Assembly: GCA_902800435.1 (NCBI GenBank)
Contig: CADCEQ010000002.1
Span: forward strand, 1 to 64,000
DNA: 64,000 bases
From: an uncultured Prevotellaceae bacterium
Lineage (GTDB): Bacteria; Bacteroidota; Bacteroidia; Bacteroidales; Bacteroidaceae
Direction: 5' to 3'
In this document: piece by piece, positions 50,321 to 58,431 of the stretch
How positions within the stretch are numbered: the stretch's first letter is position 1
Layout of the letters: every line of letters begins with the position of its first letter
Notes under the pieces: model-generated
Told to the model about the DNA's origin: nothing
Seen by the model: only the letters and a program-made list of their open reading frames with translations
Database searches by the model: none
Position numbers and translations under genes: made by a program

Positions 50321-52117
50321 CTGTACTTGTGTCATGACGCGGAGGAAGTTGCCGCCCCAGATTTTCTGGATATCACGCTCGGAGTAGCGGCGGGCAAGTA
50401 GCTGGCGCGTGAAGTTGATCAGCTCCGACGAGTCGCGCAGGCCGCGGATGCCGCCGTCGCCGTCGAAGTCGGTGCCCAAGCCGACGTGGTCGATGCCCAT
50501 GACGCGGATGGCATGCTCCAAATGGGCGATGGCGTCGAGGACAGTAGCCTCGCCGTCTTTGACTAGGAAACCGTTGTAAAGGGTAATCTGCATCACGCCG
50601 CCCGCAGCAGCCAGACGCCGCATTTGGTCGTCGGTGAGGTTGCGGGGATGGTCGCAGAGGGCGCGGCACGACGAATGGCTGCAGACGATGGGTGTCTGAC
50701 TGATGTCGAGGGCGTCGTAGAACGACTTGTCGCCGGCGTGGCTCAGGTCGACCATCAGTCCGAGGCGGTTCATCTCGCGGATGACCTGCTCGCCGAAGCG
50801 GCTGATGCCGTCGTGGGTGTTGCAGCCGCGGCAGGAGTCGCAGAGGTCGTTGTCGCCGTTGTGGCAGAGGGTGATATAGACCACGCCGCGATCGGCGAAG
50901 TGCTCGACGTTCTTCAGCTCGCCGCCAAGGGCCAGCCCGTTCTCGATGCCGAGCATGATCGACTTGCGGCCGTGGCGCTTGTTCTCGTAGAGGTCGCCGG
51001 GGGTGCGGGCCAGGGCTATGTGGTCGGCATTGGCCTGGACAATCTCCTCAATCTTGTCGAAGATAAGGTCGGCATACTCCGTGGGGCCCTGCACGTCGAA
51101 GGCGACCTTGCTGGAGAAGGTCTCGCCCATCTTCGGCTGCGGCAGGTAGGCGACCATGATGGTAGCGTCCTGCCGGCCTTCGGTCATCTTATGCAGGTCG
51201 ACGAGTATGCGGGGGTCGCGCTGCTCGAAATGTATGCCCTGCGGGAAGAACATCGGCGTGTCGCAGTGGGTGTCGAGCGTCAGCACGCGGTTGTGCACCT
51301 CGTGGGCGTGGCGGTAGGCATTAGCCTCAGCGACGAGCCACTCAAACAGGGGCTGGCCGTCGTCGCCCAAGCACTCAGGGTGCCACTGCACGCCGAGGAT
51401 GCTCTTGTACTCTGAGCTCTCGATGGCTTCGATGATGCCGTCCGTGGCAGTAGCCACGACACGGAACCGCTCGCCCGGCTCGCTGACTGCCTGGTGGTGG
51501 AAGGAGTTGACATATAACGTTGAACGTTGAACGTTGAACGTTGAACGTTGCTGTTCGTCCTTATATATATTAAATAAGGTGGAACCTTCGCGGATGGTGA
51601 CGGAGTGAGTCGGTTCCGAGCGGTCGGCATCCTGCGAATGCTTGACTGCCGACTTTTCACTTTTCACTTTAAACTCTTCACTTCCAATGTCCTGACAAAC
51701 CTTCCCACCAAGCGCCACGGCCAGCGTCTGAATGCCGCGACAGATGCTGAGCATGGGCATCTGGCGGTTGTAGGCCAGGCGCGTGATGAGCAGCTCAGGC
51801 AGGTCGCGCTCGCTGTTGATGCCGCGGAGTCCGGGCACAGGCTCCTCACCGCAGTACAAGGGGTTGATGTCGCCGCCACCGCTGAGGATGAGCGCGTCGA
51901 TGTGGTCGAGCGTGTTCATCAGCACGGCCTTGTCGGCCGACGGCGGAATGATGACGGGCGTGCCCCCGGCACGGATCACCGACTGATAATAGCCCTTGCC
52001 CAGCTTGCAGGTAAGGTCCTCGTAGTTGCCCGTAATGCCAATGACGGGCTGACGGCGGGCAGCGGGATAGCCGCTGTACACCGCGTCGATATGGTTCTCC
52101 AGATTAAAACTTTTCAC
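50312..52117 (-). CDS. glutamine amidotransferase (PuuD-like)/membrane dipeptidase M19 fusion
   Basis: 601 residues. N-terminal class I glutamine amidotransferase of the gamma-glutamyl-GABA hydrolase type: GITGNYEDL near 23-31, nucleophile in MLSICRGIQ (about 120-128), and His-Glu in VQWHPECLG (about 241-249). C-terminal renal dipeptidase: LDTHCDTP near 279-286, LGIENG, LMVDLSHAG, GTDFDGDGG. So one enzyme may split gamma-glutamyl bonds and the other dipeptides. Both domains together occur in other Bacteroidales. Two repeat insertions sit in the first domain (codons 146-156 and 188-202), giving EEFKVKSEKSAVK and QRSTFNVQRSTL. Confidence 0.85.
   Translation of the reverse strand: MKSFNLENHIDAVYSGYPAARRQPVIGITGNYEDLTCKLGKGYYQSVIRAGGTPVIIPPSADKAVLMNTLDHIDALILSGGGDINPLYCGEEPVPGLRGINSERDLPELLITRLAYNRQMPMLSICRGIQTLAVALGGKVCQDIGSEEFKVKSEKSAVKHSQDADRSEPTHSVTIREGSTLFNIYKDEQQRSTFNVQRSTLYVNSFHHQAVSEPGERFRVVATATDGIIEAIESSEYKSILGVQWHPECLGDDGQPLFEWLVAEANAYRHAHEVHNRVLTLDTHCDTPMFFPQGIHFEQRDPRILVDLHKMTEGRQDATIMVAYLPQPKMGETFSSKVAFDVQGPTEYADLIFDKIEEIVQANADHIALARTPGDLYENKRHGRKSIMLGIENGLALGGELKNVEHFADRGVVYITLCHNGDNDLCDSCRGCNTHDGISRFGEQVIREMNRLGLMVDLSHAGDKSFYDALDISQTPIVCSHSSCRALCDHPRNLTDDQMRRLAAAGGVMQITLYNGFLVKDGEATVLDAIAHLEHAIRVMGIDHVGLGTDFDGDGGIRGLRDSSELINFTRQLLARRYSERDIQKIWGGNFLRVMTQVQKR
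51513..51553 (-). repeat. 8-bp tandem repeat TCAACGTT inside the fusion gene
   Basis: Four to five units, read in frame as repeating Ser-Thr-Phe-Asn-Val-Gln-Arg on the minus strand. Falls between the catalytic Cys and His segments. Confidence 0.92.
51652..51680 (-). repeat. AAAGTGAA repeat inside the fusion gene
   Basis: Three 8-bp units on the minus strand, read as EEFKVKSEKS. The same unit also occurs at junctions 12374, 43530 and 52119. Confidence 0.85.
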
Positions 52118-52118
52118 C

Positions 52119-52166
52119 TTTCACTCTTCACTTTTCACCCTTCACTTCCCACTTTTCACTTCTCAA
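52119..52166 (-). repeat. GTGAAAAG junction repeat
   Basis: Five to six degenerate 8-bp units on the minus strand from the end of the Lrp gene to the fusion start. Confidence 0.9.
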
Positions 52167-52629
52167 TCTCTTCAAAGTGTACGGGAATCTCGCGCTTGAT
52201 GCTCTGCTCCAACGAGATAAGCGTCTCTGTGGACGTAACGCCATGAATGCCCTGCAAACAGCCGTTTAGCAGCTCCATCAGCTGCTCGTTGTCGCGGGCA
52301 TAGAGCTTGACAAGCATGGTGTAGGGACCCGTGGTGAAGTGGCACTCCACCACCTCGGGGATGTGCTGCAGTTCCTCAACCACATCCTTGTACATGGAGC
52401 CTTTCTCGAGGGTGATGCCCACGTAGGTACACGTACTGTAGCCGAGGCTCTTGGGGTTCACGTCGAAGCCACTGCCGGTGATGACGCCGGCCTCAATGAG
52501 GTGCTGCACACGCTGATGAATGGCTGCACGCGACACATTACACTCTGCGGCAACATCCTTGAACGGAATGCGCGCATTCTTTGACAAGATGCTCAGAATT
52601 TTCTTGTCGAGATTGTCGATTTTTTCCAT
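52156..52629 (-). CDS. Lrp/AsnC-family regulator
   Basis: 157 residues. N-terminal helix-turn-helix (LDKKILSILSKNARIPFKDVA... RAAIHQRVQHLIEAGVI) and C-terminal RAM domain (YVGITLEKGSMYKDVV, VVECHFTTGPYTMLVKLYA). Such proteins sense amino acids and form dimers to 16-mers. It is just upstream of the dipeptidase fusion in the same direction, so it may tune peptide or amino acid use; the target is not shown. Confidence 0.88.
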   Translation of the reverse strand: MEKIDNLDKKILSILSKNARIPFKDVAAECNVSRAAIHQRVQHLIEAGVITGSGFDVNPKSLGYSTCTYVGITLEKGSMYKDVVEELQHIPEVVECHFTTGPYTMLVKLYARDNEQLMELLNGCLQGIHGVTSTETLISLEQSIKREIPVHFEEIEK

Positions 52630-52658
52630 GATAAAGCGTTTTCGTTACATTTTGTCAG

Positions 52659-52690
52659 CAAAAGTAACCATTTTTGCTGAATTGAGCAAC
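52659..52690 (-). promoter_or_regulatory. Lrp gene promoter
   Basis: Minus strand: GTTG (52687-52690), 20 bp, TACTTTTG (52659-52666). Confidence 0.55.
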
Positions 52691-52713
52691 AAAAAAGCGG
52701 AAAAAAACAAAAA

Positions 52714-52737
52714 AATGTGCCACTTTCGTGGCACATT
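52714..52737 (-). terminator. terminator of the FKBP cluster
   Basis: AATGTGCCAC and GTGGCACATT with a TTTC loop; on the minus strand followed by TTTTTTTG. It lies 10 bp after the last FKBP stop codon. Confidence 0.92.
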
Positions 52738-52746
52738 ATAAAGATT

Positions 52747-53730
52747 TTACTTCTTCTTGGCTGTCTTTTTGGCGTTTTTCGCCGCCGGCTTTGCGGGTTC
52801 GGCCTTGGCAGGCTCCGCGGGTTTGTCACCGGCTATGCCTACCAACTCGACATCGAAGATGAGAGCAGAGTAGGGCTTAATGTTGCCCGTGTTACGCTCG
52901 CCGTAGGCCAGCTCCTGCGGAATGAAGAGCTGCCACTTCGAACCGACAGGCATCATCGTGAGCGCCTCCGTCCAGCCCTTGATGACCTGGTCGGCACGGA
53001 ACTCCAGCGGCTTGTCGCCATGCTTCTTCGAGGCGTCGAAGACGGTGCCGTCAATCAGGCGACCCTCATAGTGTACCTGCACCTTGTCGGTCCTCTGGGG
53101 CACCTGGCCTTCGCCCTGCACCAGAACCTTGTACTGCAGACCAGAGGCGGTGGTGATGACGCCCTCCTTCTTGGCATTCTCCTTCAGGAACTGTACGCCA
53201 GCCTCGCGGTTAGCACCGTAAAGCTTCTCGTCCTTGGCCTTCTTGTCGACTTCCTGTTTCATCTTGAAGAACTCCTCGGCAGCAGCCTGACTGAAGTGCG
53301 TGCTGTCCTGCTTCATGGCGTCGATGAATCCACGATAGAAGAGGTTGGCGACGATGGTGTCGGGAGAGTCCTTGAAGTCGCCGCTGATGCCGGGCAGCAT
53401 GCGGCTGTTCACCTGGTTGGCAATCTCGGCACCAGCTATGCGGGCCTTGGCCTCAGGCGAATCGCCGGCGTTGATCGCCTCCTCGAAAGCCTTGAGGAAT
53501 GTACCGATGCTGGTAGAGTCGAGACCGTGCTGCTGTTTCAGGAACGGCATCAGACCGTTAGTGATAGCCATACCGGCGGCATAGCTGACGGAGTCGGAGC
53601 CGTTCTTCAGTTCCACGGGAACGACGACGGGCTGCTCCTCCTTCACTTCCTTTTTCTTCTTCTTTGCATCGATTGTGCAAAAAGAAGCACTCGCCATCAC
53701 AGCGAGTGCTAATAATACCACTTTCTTCAT
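52747..53730 (-). CDS. FKBP-type peptidyl-prolyl isomerase (third in cluster)
   Basis: 327 residues. Signal peptide (to about residue 22), an FKBP N-terminal dimerisation region (about 45-200) and the FKBP catalytic domain (about 205-302) with [16 protein letters not shown] and VIKGWTEAL. The last 25 residues are an Ala/Lys/Pro tail. Likely a periplasmic foldase. Three bp after the previous gene. Confidence 0.9.
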   Translation of the reverse strand: MKKVVLLALAVMASASFCTIDAKKKKKEVKEEQPVVVPVELKNGSDSVSYAAGMAITNGLMPFLKQQHGLDSTSIGTFLKAFEEAINAGDSPEAKARIAGAEIANQVNSRMLPGISGDFKDSPDTIVANLFYRGFIDAMKQDSTHFSQAAAEEFFKMKQEVDKKAKDEKLYGANREAGVQFLKENAKKEGVITTASGLQYKVLVQGEGQVPQRTDKVQVHYEGRLIDGTVFDASKKHGDKPLEFRADQVIKGWTEALTMMPVGSKWQLFIPQELAYGERNTGNIKPYSALIFDVELVGIAGDKPAEPAKAEPAKPAAKNAKKTAKKK

Positions 53731-53733
53731 GGT

Positions 53734-54612
53734 TTACTTCTTAGGGTTCACCTCCAAAAGTTCAATCTTGAATACAAGCACCGAGAAAGGCTTGATGATG
53801 CCCTGCTCACGCTCGCCGTAAGCCAGATCCTGAGGAATGTAAACCTCCCAGATAGAGCCGGCGGGCATGTGAACCATAGCATCGGTCCAACCCTTGATGG
53901 TCTGGTTGCAGCGCAGGGTGATAGGCTCGCCGCGCTTGTAAGAGCTGTCGAAGACAGAGTCGTTGAGCAGACGGCCCTCGTAGTGAACCTTCACGAGCGA
54001 GGTGTCGGCGGGAATGGCACCATTACCTTCCTTGATGACCTTGTACTGCACGCCGCTCTCCAGCGTCTTCACGCCGTCTTTCTTGGCATTCTCAGCGAGG
54101 AACTTCTCACCTTCCTCCTTGTTGGGGCCATAGGTCTTCTCCATCTCGCGGGCCTTGATCTCCTGCATCTTGGTCTGGGCGACGGTCTGAGCCTGCTCAA
54201 CGGTCATCAGGCCCTCCTTGCCAGTGGTACCACTGACGAAGCCGGCCATGAAGTTCTTCATCGAGATGGTCTTCGTAGAGTCCTCACCGAACACCTCGTG
54301 GTTGATGCCCTTCACCATCTGGTTGGCAATCTGCTGACCAATCTGGATTCCAGCATAGTAGGCGGCCTTCTTCTTGTTGTCGCCAGCGTTGGCGCCTTCG
54401 TTCAGACCCTTGATAAACTCGCCCATGTAGGCGGTGTCTACGCCGAGGCGCTCTACGAGATAATCCTTCAGACCCTGAGTCTGGGCCATACCGATGGCAT
54501 AGCTCATGGAGTCGACATCACTCTTCAGGTTTGCCTTCGGAGTGCCATTGCCGCAAGCGGTAAAACCGGCGGCTACAATAGCCATAGCGGCTACAAACAT
54601 TAATTTTTTCAT
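53734..54612 (-). CDS. FKBP-type peptidyl-prolyl isomerase, lipoprotein (second in cluster)
   Basis: 292 residues with a lipoprotein signal ending GFTAC (cysteine about 20). FKBP N-terminal region (about 28-170), catalytic domain (about 178-290) with VHYEGRLLNDSVFDSS and TIKGWTDAM. A Mip-like arrangement, membrane anchored. Confidence 0.9.
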   Translation of the reverse strand: MKKLMFVAAMAIVAAGFTACGNGTPKANLKSDVDSMSYAIGMAQTQGLKDYLVERLGVDTAYMGEFIKGLNEGANAGDNKKKAAYYAGIQIGQQIANQMVKGINHEVFGEDSTKTISMKNFMAGFVSGTTGKEGLMTVEQAQTVAQTKMQEIKAREMEKTYGPNKEEGEKFLAENAKKDGVKTLESGVQYKVIKEGNGAIPADTSLVKVHYEGRLLNDSVFDSSYKRGEPITLRCNQTIKGWTDAMVHMPAGSIWEVYIPQDLAYGEREQGIIKPFSVLVFKIELLEVNPKK

Positions 54613-54632
54613 TGCTTTTTGTTTTTTTATTA

Positions 54633-54670
54633 TTCGATGTTTCGATATTTCGATATTCCGATGCTTCGAG
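54633..54670 (-). repeat. TATCGAAA junction repeat
   Basis: About four 8-bp units on the minus strand between two FKBP genes. Nearly the same unit as CATCGAAA at 24597. Confidence 0.88.
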
Positions 54671-54671
54671 A

Positions 54672-55277
54672 CTAAATCACCTCAATCAGCTCCACGTCGA
54701 AGATAAGCGTTGCAAACGGGGGAATCATCTGTCCGGCACCGCCCTCGCCGTAAGCCAGACGGTAGGGGATGAAGAAGCGGTACTTGGCACCCTCCTGCAT
54801 CAGCTGCAGACCCTCGGTCCAGCCTGCAATCACTTGCTGCAGGGGGAACGTGGCGGGCTCGCCGCGCTGAACGCTGCTGTCGAACACTGTTCCGTCGATG
54901 AGGAAACCCTCGTAGTGGCACTTCACTGTGTCCTTGGCGCTGGGCTTCTTGCCGTTGCCCTCTTTCAGCACCTGATACTGCAGGCCGCTGGGCAATGTGA
55001 TGACGCCGTCTTTCTTGGCGTTCTCAGCCAGATACTTCTCGCCGGCATCCTTATGAGCCTTGCCCTGCACGGCACGCTCGGCATTGAGCTTCTCTTCCTT
55101 CTTTGCGAAATAATCCTGTACAATCTGCTGTGCGTCGCGGTGCTGAACCTTCAGTTCGCTGCCGTTGACGACGTCCTTGATGGCCTGTGCAAAATCGTCG
55201 ATGTTCAGGTCAGAGGCACCCATTTGTGCCAACTGCTGACCAATGCCCAGACCAAGGGCATAACTTACTTTATCCAT
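54672..55277 (-). CDS. FKBP-type peptidyl-prolyl isomerase, no signal peptide (first in cluster)
   Basis: 201 residues starting MDKVSYALGLGIGQQL, without a signal, so probably cytoplasmic. FKBP N-terminal helices (about 1-90), catalytic domain (about 95-200) with [16 protein letters not shown] and VIAGWTEGLQLM. Heads the cluster of three, whose members are paralogues aimed at different compartments. Confidence 0.9.
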   Translation of the reverse strand: MDKVSYALGLGIGQQLAQMGASDLNIDDFAQAIKDVVNGSELKVQHRDAQQIVQDYFAKKEEKLNAERAVQGKAHKDAGEKYLAENAKKDGVITLPSGLQYQVLKEGNGKKPSAKDTVKCHYEGFLIDGTVFDSSVQRGEPATFPLQQVIAGWTEGLQLMQEGAKYRFFIPYRLAYGEGGAGQMIPPFATLIFDVELIEVI

Positions 55278-55320
55278 GCTTTCTCTTAAATAATAAGGTG
55301 TAAATTTTCGAAAATCGGCG

Positions 55321-55328
55321 CAAAGGTA
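55321..55328 (-). promoter_or_regulatory. -7 element of the FKBP cluster
   Basis: Minus-strand TACCTTTG followed by CGCC, 43 bp before the start codon. Confidence 0.65.
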
Positions 55329-55338
55329 CTACTTTTTA

Positions 55339-55379
55339 GGGAGTTAAAGGAGTTAAAGGAGTTAAAAGGAGTTAAAGAC
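55339..55379 (+). repeat. 9-bp tandem repeat AGTTAAAGG
   Basis: About four units between the divergent FKBP and sirtuin promoters. Period is 9 to 10 bp, unlike the 8-bp junction repeats. Confidence 0.88.
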
Positions 55380-55403
55380 CGCCACCTTTTGACCTAAAAT
55401 GCG

Positions 55404-55411
55404 TATATTTG
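55404..55411 (+). promoter_or_regulatory. -7 element of the sirtuin gene
   Basis: TATATTTG followed by CAC, 22 bp before the ATG at 55434. Confidence 0.6.
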
Positions 55412-55433
55412 CACAAATTTAATCGTTTTGTGT

Positions 55434-56126
55434 ATGAAAAAGATAGTTGTATTGACTGGTGCCGGCATGTCGGTGGAGAGCGGCTTGAAGACTTTCCGCG
55501 ATGCCGACGGACTGTGGGAGGAATATCCCGTAGCACAGGTGGCCACCCACGAGGGATGGCTGGCTGACCCCACGCTGGTGACGAACTTCTATAACATGCT
55601 GCGCAAGAAGTGCTGGGGCGTGAAGCCCAACGAGGGACACAAGCTCGTGGCAGCACTTGAGCAGAAGTACGACGTGACCGTGGTGACGCAGAACGTCGAC
55701 AACCTGCACGAGCAGGCCGGCTCGTCGAAGGTCATCCACCTGCACGGCGAACTGATGAAGGTGTGTTCGAGCAACGATGTCGACGACCCGCGCTACATCC
55801 AGCAGCTGACGCCCGACAACTGCGAGATTGCCCCCGGCACGAAGGCCGGCGACGGCTCGCTGCTGCGCCCATACATCGTCTTCTTCGGCGAGGCCGTGCC
55901 AAACATCGGCATCGCTGCCGACGAGGTGCAGGAGGCCGACATCCTGATAATCATCGGCACGTCGCTGGTGGTCTATCCCGCCGCCGGACTGCTGCACTAC
56001 GCCCGTCCTTCGACGCCCGTCTACCTGATCGACCCGAACCCCGTCTCGGCAGGCTCACGTGTGAAGCAGATCCAGAAGGGTGCCTCCGAGGGCATGAAGG
56101 AACTCTACGAAATCCTCATGGGCTGA
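55434..56126 (+). CDS. cobB: Sir2-family NAD-dependent protein deacylase
   Basis: 230 residues from the ATG at 55434. NAD motifs TGAGMSVESGLKTFRD (about 8-23), VTQNVDNLHEQAG (about 84-96) with the catalytic His in IHLHGEL (about 102-108), and IIIGTSLVVYPAA (about 178-190). It removes acyl groups from lysines using NAD. The zinc ribbon is reduced: only two cysteines (VCSS and DNCE) lie in the small domain, where the classical enzyme has four. Transcribed alone. Confidence 0.88.
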   Translation: MKKIVVLTGAGMSVESGLKTFRDADGLWEEYPVAQVATHEGWLADPTLVTNFYNMLRKKCWGVKPNEGHKLVAALEQKYDVTVVTQNVDNLHEQAGSSKVIHLHGELMKVCSSNDVDDPRYIQQLTPDNCEIAPGTKAGDGSLLRPYIVFFGEAVPNIGIAADEVQEADILIIIGTSLVVYPAAGLLHYARPSTPVYLIDPNPVSAGSRVKQIQKGASEGMKELYEILMG

Positions 56127-56131
56127 ACTCC

Positions 56132-56250
56132 TGGCATATAATTGTTATTCGCACTTTATATCCTACACTTCGTACACTCCCTACACCTGTTGAACTTTCT
56201 TAGGTGTAGGGAGTGTAGGATATAAGGTGCGAATGGCAACTATAATTGCA
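56132..56250. repeat. long imperfect palindrome after the sirtuin gene
   Basis: ATTCGCAC-TTATATCCTACAC ... TCCCTACACCT (56147-56188) pairs with AGGTGTAGGGA-GTGTAGGATATAA ... GTGCGAAT (56202-56234), apart from a 9-nt TTCGTACAC insertion, a second copy of the preceding TACAC region, in the left arm. Partial pairing extends outward. Could be a large terminator or a MITE-like remnant. Confidence 0.85.
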
Positions 56251-56349
56251 AGAATGGCCGGCTGAATCGACAAAACCACGCTCGCCGCCAGCCTTCGGAG
56301 GCTGGAACCGACACTCGAACCGACACCCTGACGTAAACCCCTGCCTTTT

Positions 56350-56402
56350 CAGCAAAAGGCGGGGGGTTATGAGCAAAAGGCGCCGGGTTTTGAGCAAACG
56401 AC
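56350..56402 (+). repeat. 21-bp direct repeat
   Basis: AGCAAAAGGCG begins at 56351 and 56372, with a degenerate AGCAAACG at 56393. It lies in the 429-bp gap before korA. The remainder of the gap is without a gene. Confidence 0.85.
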
Positions 56403-56483
56403 ATCGCCTCTGCTGAAGATAATGTATGGAAAGTGCATATTTACAAGAATGCGGGGGCAAATATGCACTTTCTTTGCATTTTC

Positions 56484-56515
56484 TTTGGCATTTCGGGCAA
56501 AAATGAATAATTTTG
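56484..56515 (+). promoter_or_regulatory. korAB promoter
   Basis: TTTG (56484-56487), 20 bp, TAATTTTG (56508-56515), followed by CAGCC. A good Bacteroidetes promoter 40 bp before the start. Confidence 0.75.
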
Positions 56516-56555
56516 CAGCCGATTTTGCAAAACGTAGTTTAAAACTAAATAGAAA

Positions 56556-58403
56556 ATGGCAGAAGTTTTAGAAGTGAAGGAGCTGGACCAGGTTGTTGTC
56601 CGCTTCTCGGGTGACTCCGGCGACGGTATGCAGTTGGCCGGAAACATTTTTTCAACCGTCAGCGCCACGGTGGGAAACGGCATCTCTACGTTCCCCGACT
56701 ACCCCGCTGACATCCGCGCCCCGCAAGGCTCGCTGACGGGCGTCTCGGGCTTTCAGGTACACATCGGAGCGGGCAAGGTCTACACGCCTGGCGACAAGTG
56801 CGACGTGCTGGTGGCCATGAACGCCGCCGCGCTGAAGACGCAGTACCGCTACGCCAAGCCCGGCGCAACGATTATCATCGACACCGACTCATTCGGCCCG
56901 AAGGACCTGGAGAAGGCGCAGTTCAAGACCGAGGACTACCTCGGCGAGATGGGCATCGACCCCGACCGCGTTATCCAGTGCCCGCTGACAACGATGGTGA
57001 AGGACTGTCTCAGTGAGACTGGCATGGACATGAAGGCCATGATGAAGTGCCGCAACATGTTCGCGCTAGGACTCGTCTGCTGGCTCTTCGACCGCGACCT
57101 CAACCTGGTGGCCAACTTCCTGAAGGAGAAGTTCGCCAAGAAGCCCGCCATTGCCGAGGCTAACATCAAGGTGATTCAGGCTGGCTGGGACTACGGTCAC
57201 AACACCCACTCGTCGACTGTCAACGTCTACCGCGTGGAGTCGAAGGTGAAGGAGCCTGGCCGTTATATGGACATCACGGGTAACAAGGCCACGGCCTATG
57301 GCTTCATCGCCGCTGCCGAGAAGGCCGGACTGAAGCTCTATCTCGGCTCCTATCCCATTACCCCTGCTACCGACGTACTCCACGAACTGTCGAAGCACAA
57401 GTCGTGCGGCGTTATCACCGTGCAGTGCGAGGACGAGATCTCGGGCTGCGCATCGGCCCTCGGCGCCTCGTTCGCCGGAGCCCTCGGCGTGACCAGCACC
57501 TCCGGCCCCGGCATCTGCCTGAAGTCAGAGGCCATGAACCTGGCCGTCATCATGGAGCTGCCGCTCGTCGTGCTCGACGTGCAGCGCGGCGGTCCTGCCA
57601 CCGGTCTGCCCACGAAGTCGGAACAGACCGACCTGCTACAGGCTCTCTTCGGCCGCAACGGCGAGAGCCCCATGCCGGTGATGGCTGCCACCAGTCCTAC
57701 CGACTGCTTCGACGCCGCATACCAGGCTTGCAAGATGGCATTGGAGCACATGACACCCGTCGTGCTGCTGACCGATGCCTTCGTGGCCAACGGCTCCGGC
57801 GCGTTCAAGCTGCCCGAGATGGACAAGCTCGACCCCATCAATCCGCCATACGTGCCTGAGGAGCTGAAGGGCAAGTGGACTCCCTACATGCGCGCTGAGA
57901 ACGGCACCCGCTATTGGGCTGTGCCTGGTCGTGAGGGCTTCGCCCACATCCTCGGCGGACTGGAGAAGGACAGCAATACTGGTGCCATCTCGACGAACCC
58001 TGAGAACCACGACTTGATGACGCGCCTGCGCCAGCAGAAGATTGCCAACATCGAAGTGCCCGACCTGGAGGTCAGCGGCGACGTCGACGATGCCGACCTG
58101 CTGATTGTGGGCTTCGGCTCTACCTACGGCCATCTGCGCTCGGCGATGGACGAACTCCGCCAGAAGGGCTACAAGGTGGCTCAGGCTCACTTCAAGTACC
58201 TGAACCCGCTGCCCAAGAACACTGCCGCCGTGCTCTCTAAATATAATAAGGTGGTGGTGGCCGAGCAGAACATGGGTCAGCTCGCCGCCTACCTGCGCAT
58301 GAAGGTCGACGGCTTCGTGCCCTACCAGTTCAACCAGGTAAAGGGCCAGCCGTTCGTGGTCGAAGAGTTAGTTAACGCATTCGAGGACATCTTGAAGAAG
58401 TAA
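56556..58403 (+). CDS. korA: 2-oxoacid:ferredoxin oxidoreductase subunit alpha (gamma-alpha fusion)
   Basis: 615 residues. Gamma domain first (RFSGDSGDGMQLAGNIF near 12-28), then the alpha (PYR) domain from about 245: SYPITPATDVLHEL, CEDEISGCASALGASFAGAL, STSGPGICLKSEAMNLA and VLDVQRGGPATGLPTKSEQTD. With KorB it oxidises 2-oxoglutarate (or another 2-oxo acid) with CoA, reducing ferredoxin. The 2-oxoglutarate assignment follows the usual Bacteroidales pair and is not proved by the sequence. Confidence 0.92.
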   Translation: MAEVLEVKELDQVVVRFSGDSGDGMQLAGNIFSTVSATVGNGISTFPDYPADIRAPQGSLTGVSGFQVHIGAGKVYTPGDKCDVLVAMNAAALKTQYRYAKPGATIIIDTDSFGPKDLEKAQFKTEDYLGEMGIDPDRVIQCPLTTMVKDCLSETGMDMKAMMKCRNMFALGLVCWLFDRDLNLVANFLKEKFAKKPAIAEANIKVIQAGWDYGHNTHSSTVNVYRVESKVKEPGRYMDITGNKATAYGFIAAAEKAGLKLYLGSYPITPATDVLHELSKHKSCGVITVQCEDEISGCASALGASFAGALGVTSTSGPGICLKSEAMNLAVIMELPLVVLDVQRGGPATGLPTKSEQTDLLQALFGRNGESPMPVMAATSPTDCFDAAYQACKMALEHMTPVVLLTDAFVANGSGAFKLPEMDKLDPINPPYVPEELKGKWTPYMRAENGTRYWAVPGREGFAHILGGLEKDSNTGAISTNPENHDLMTRLRQQKIANIEVPDLEVSGDVDDADLLIVGFGSTYGHLRSAMDELRQKGYKVAQAHFKYLNPLPKNTAAVLSKYNKVVVAEQNMGQLAAYLRMKVDGFVPYQFNQVKGQPFVVEELVNAFEDILKK

Positions 58404-58430
58404 AAAAGGTAAAAAGTAAAAAGGTAAAAC
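58400..58430 (+). repeat. GGTAAAAA junction repeat between korA and korB
   Basis: Three to four units of about 8 bp from the korA stop to just before korB. Same unit as at 27300 and 50242. Confidence 0.9.
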
Positions 58431-58431
58431 A

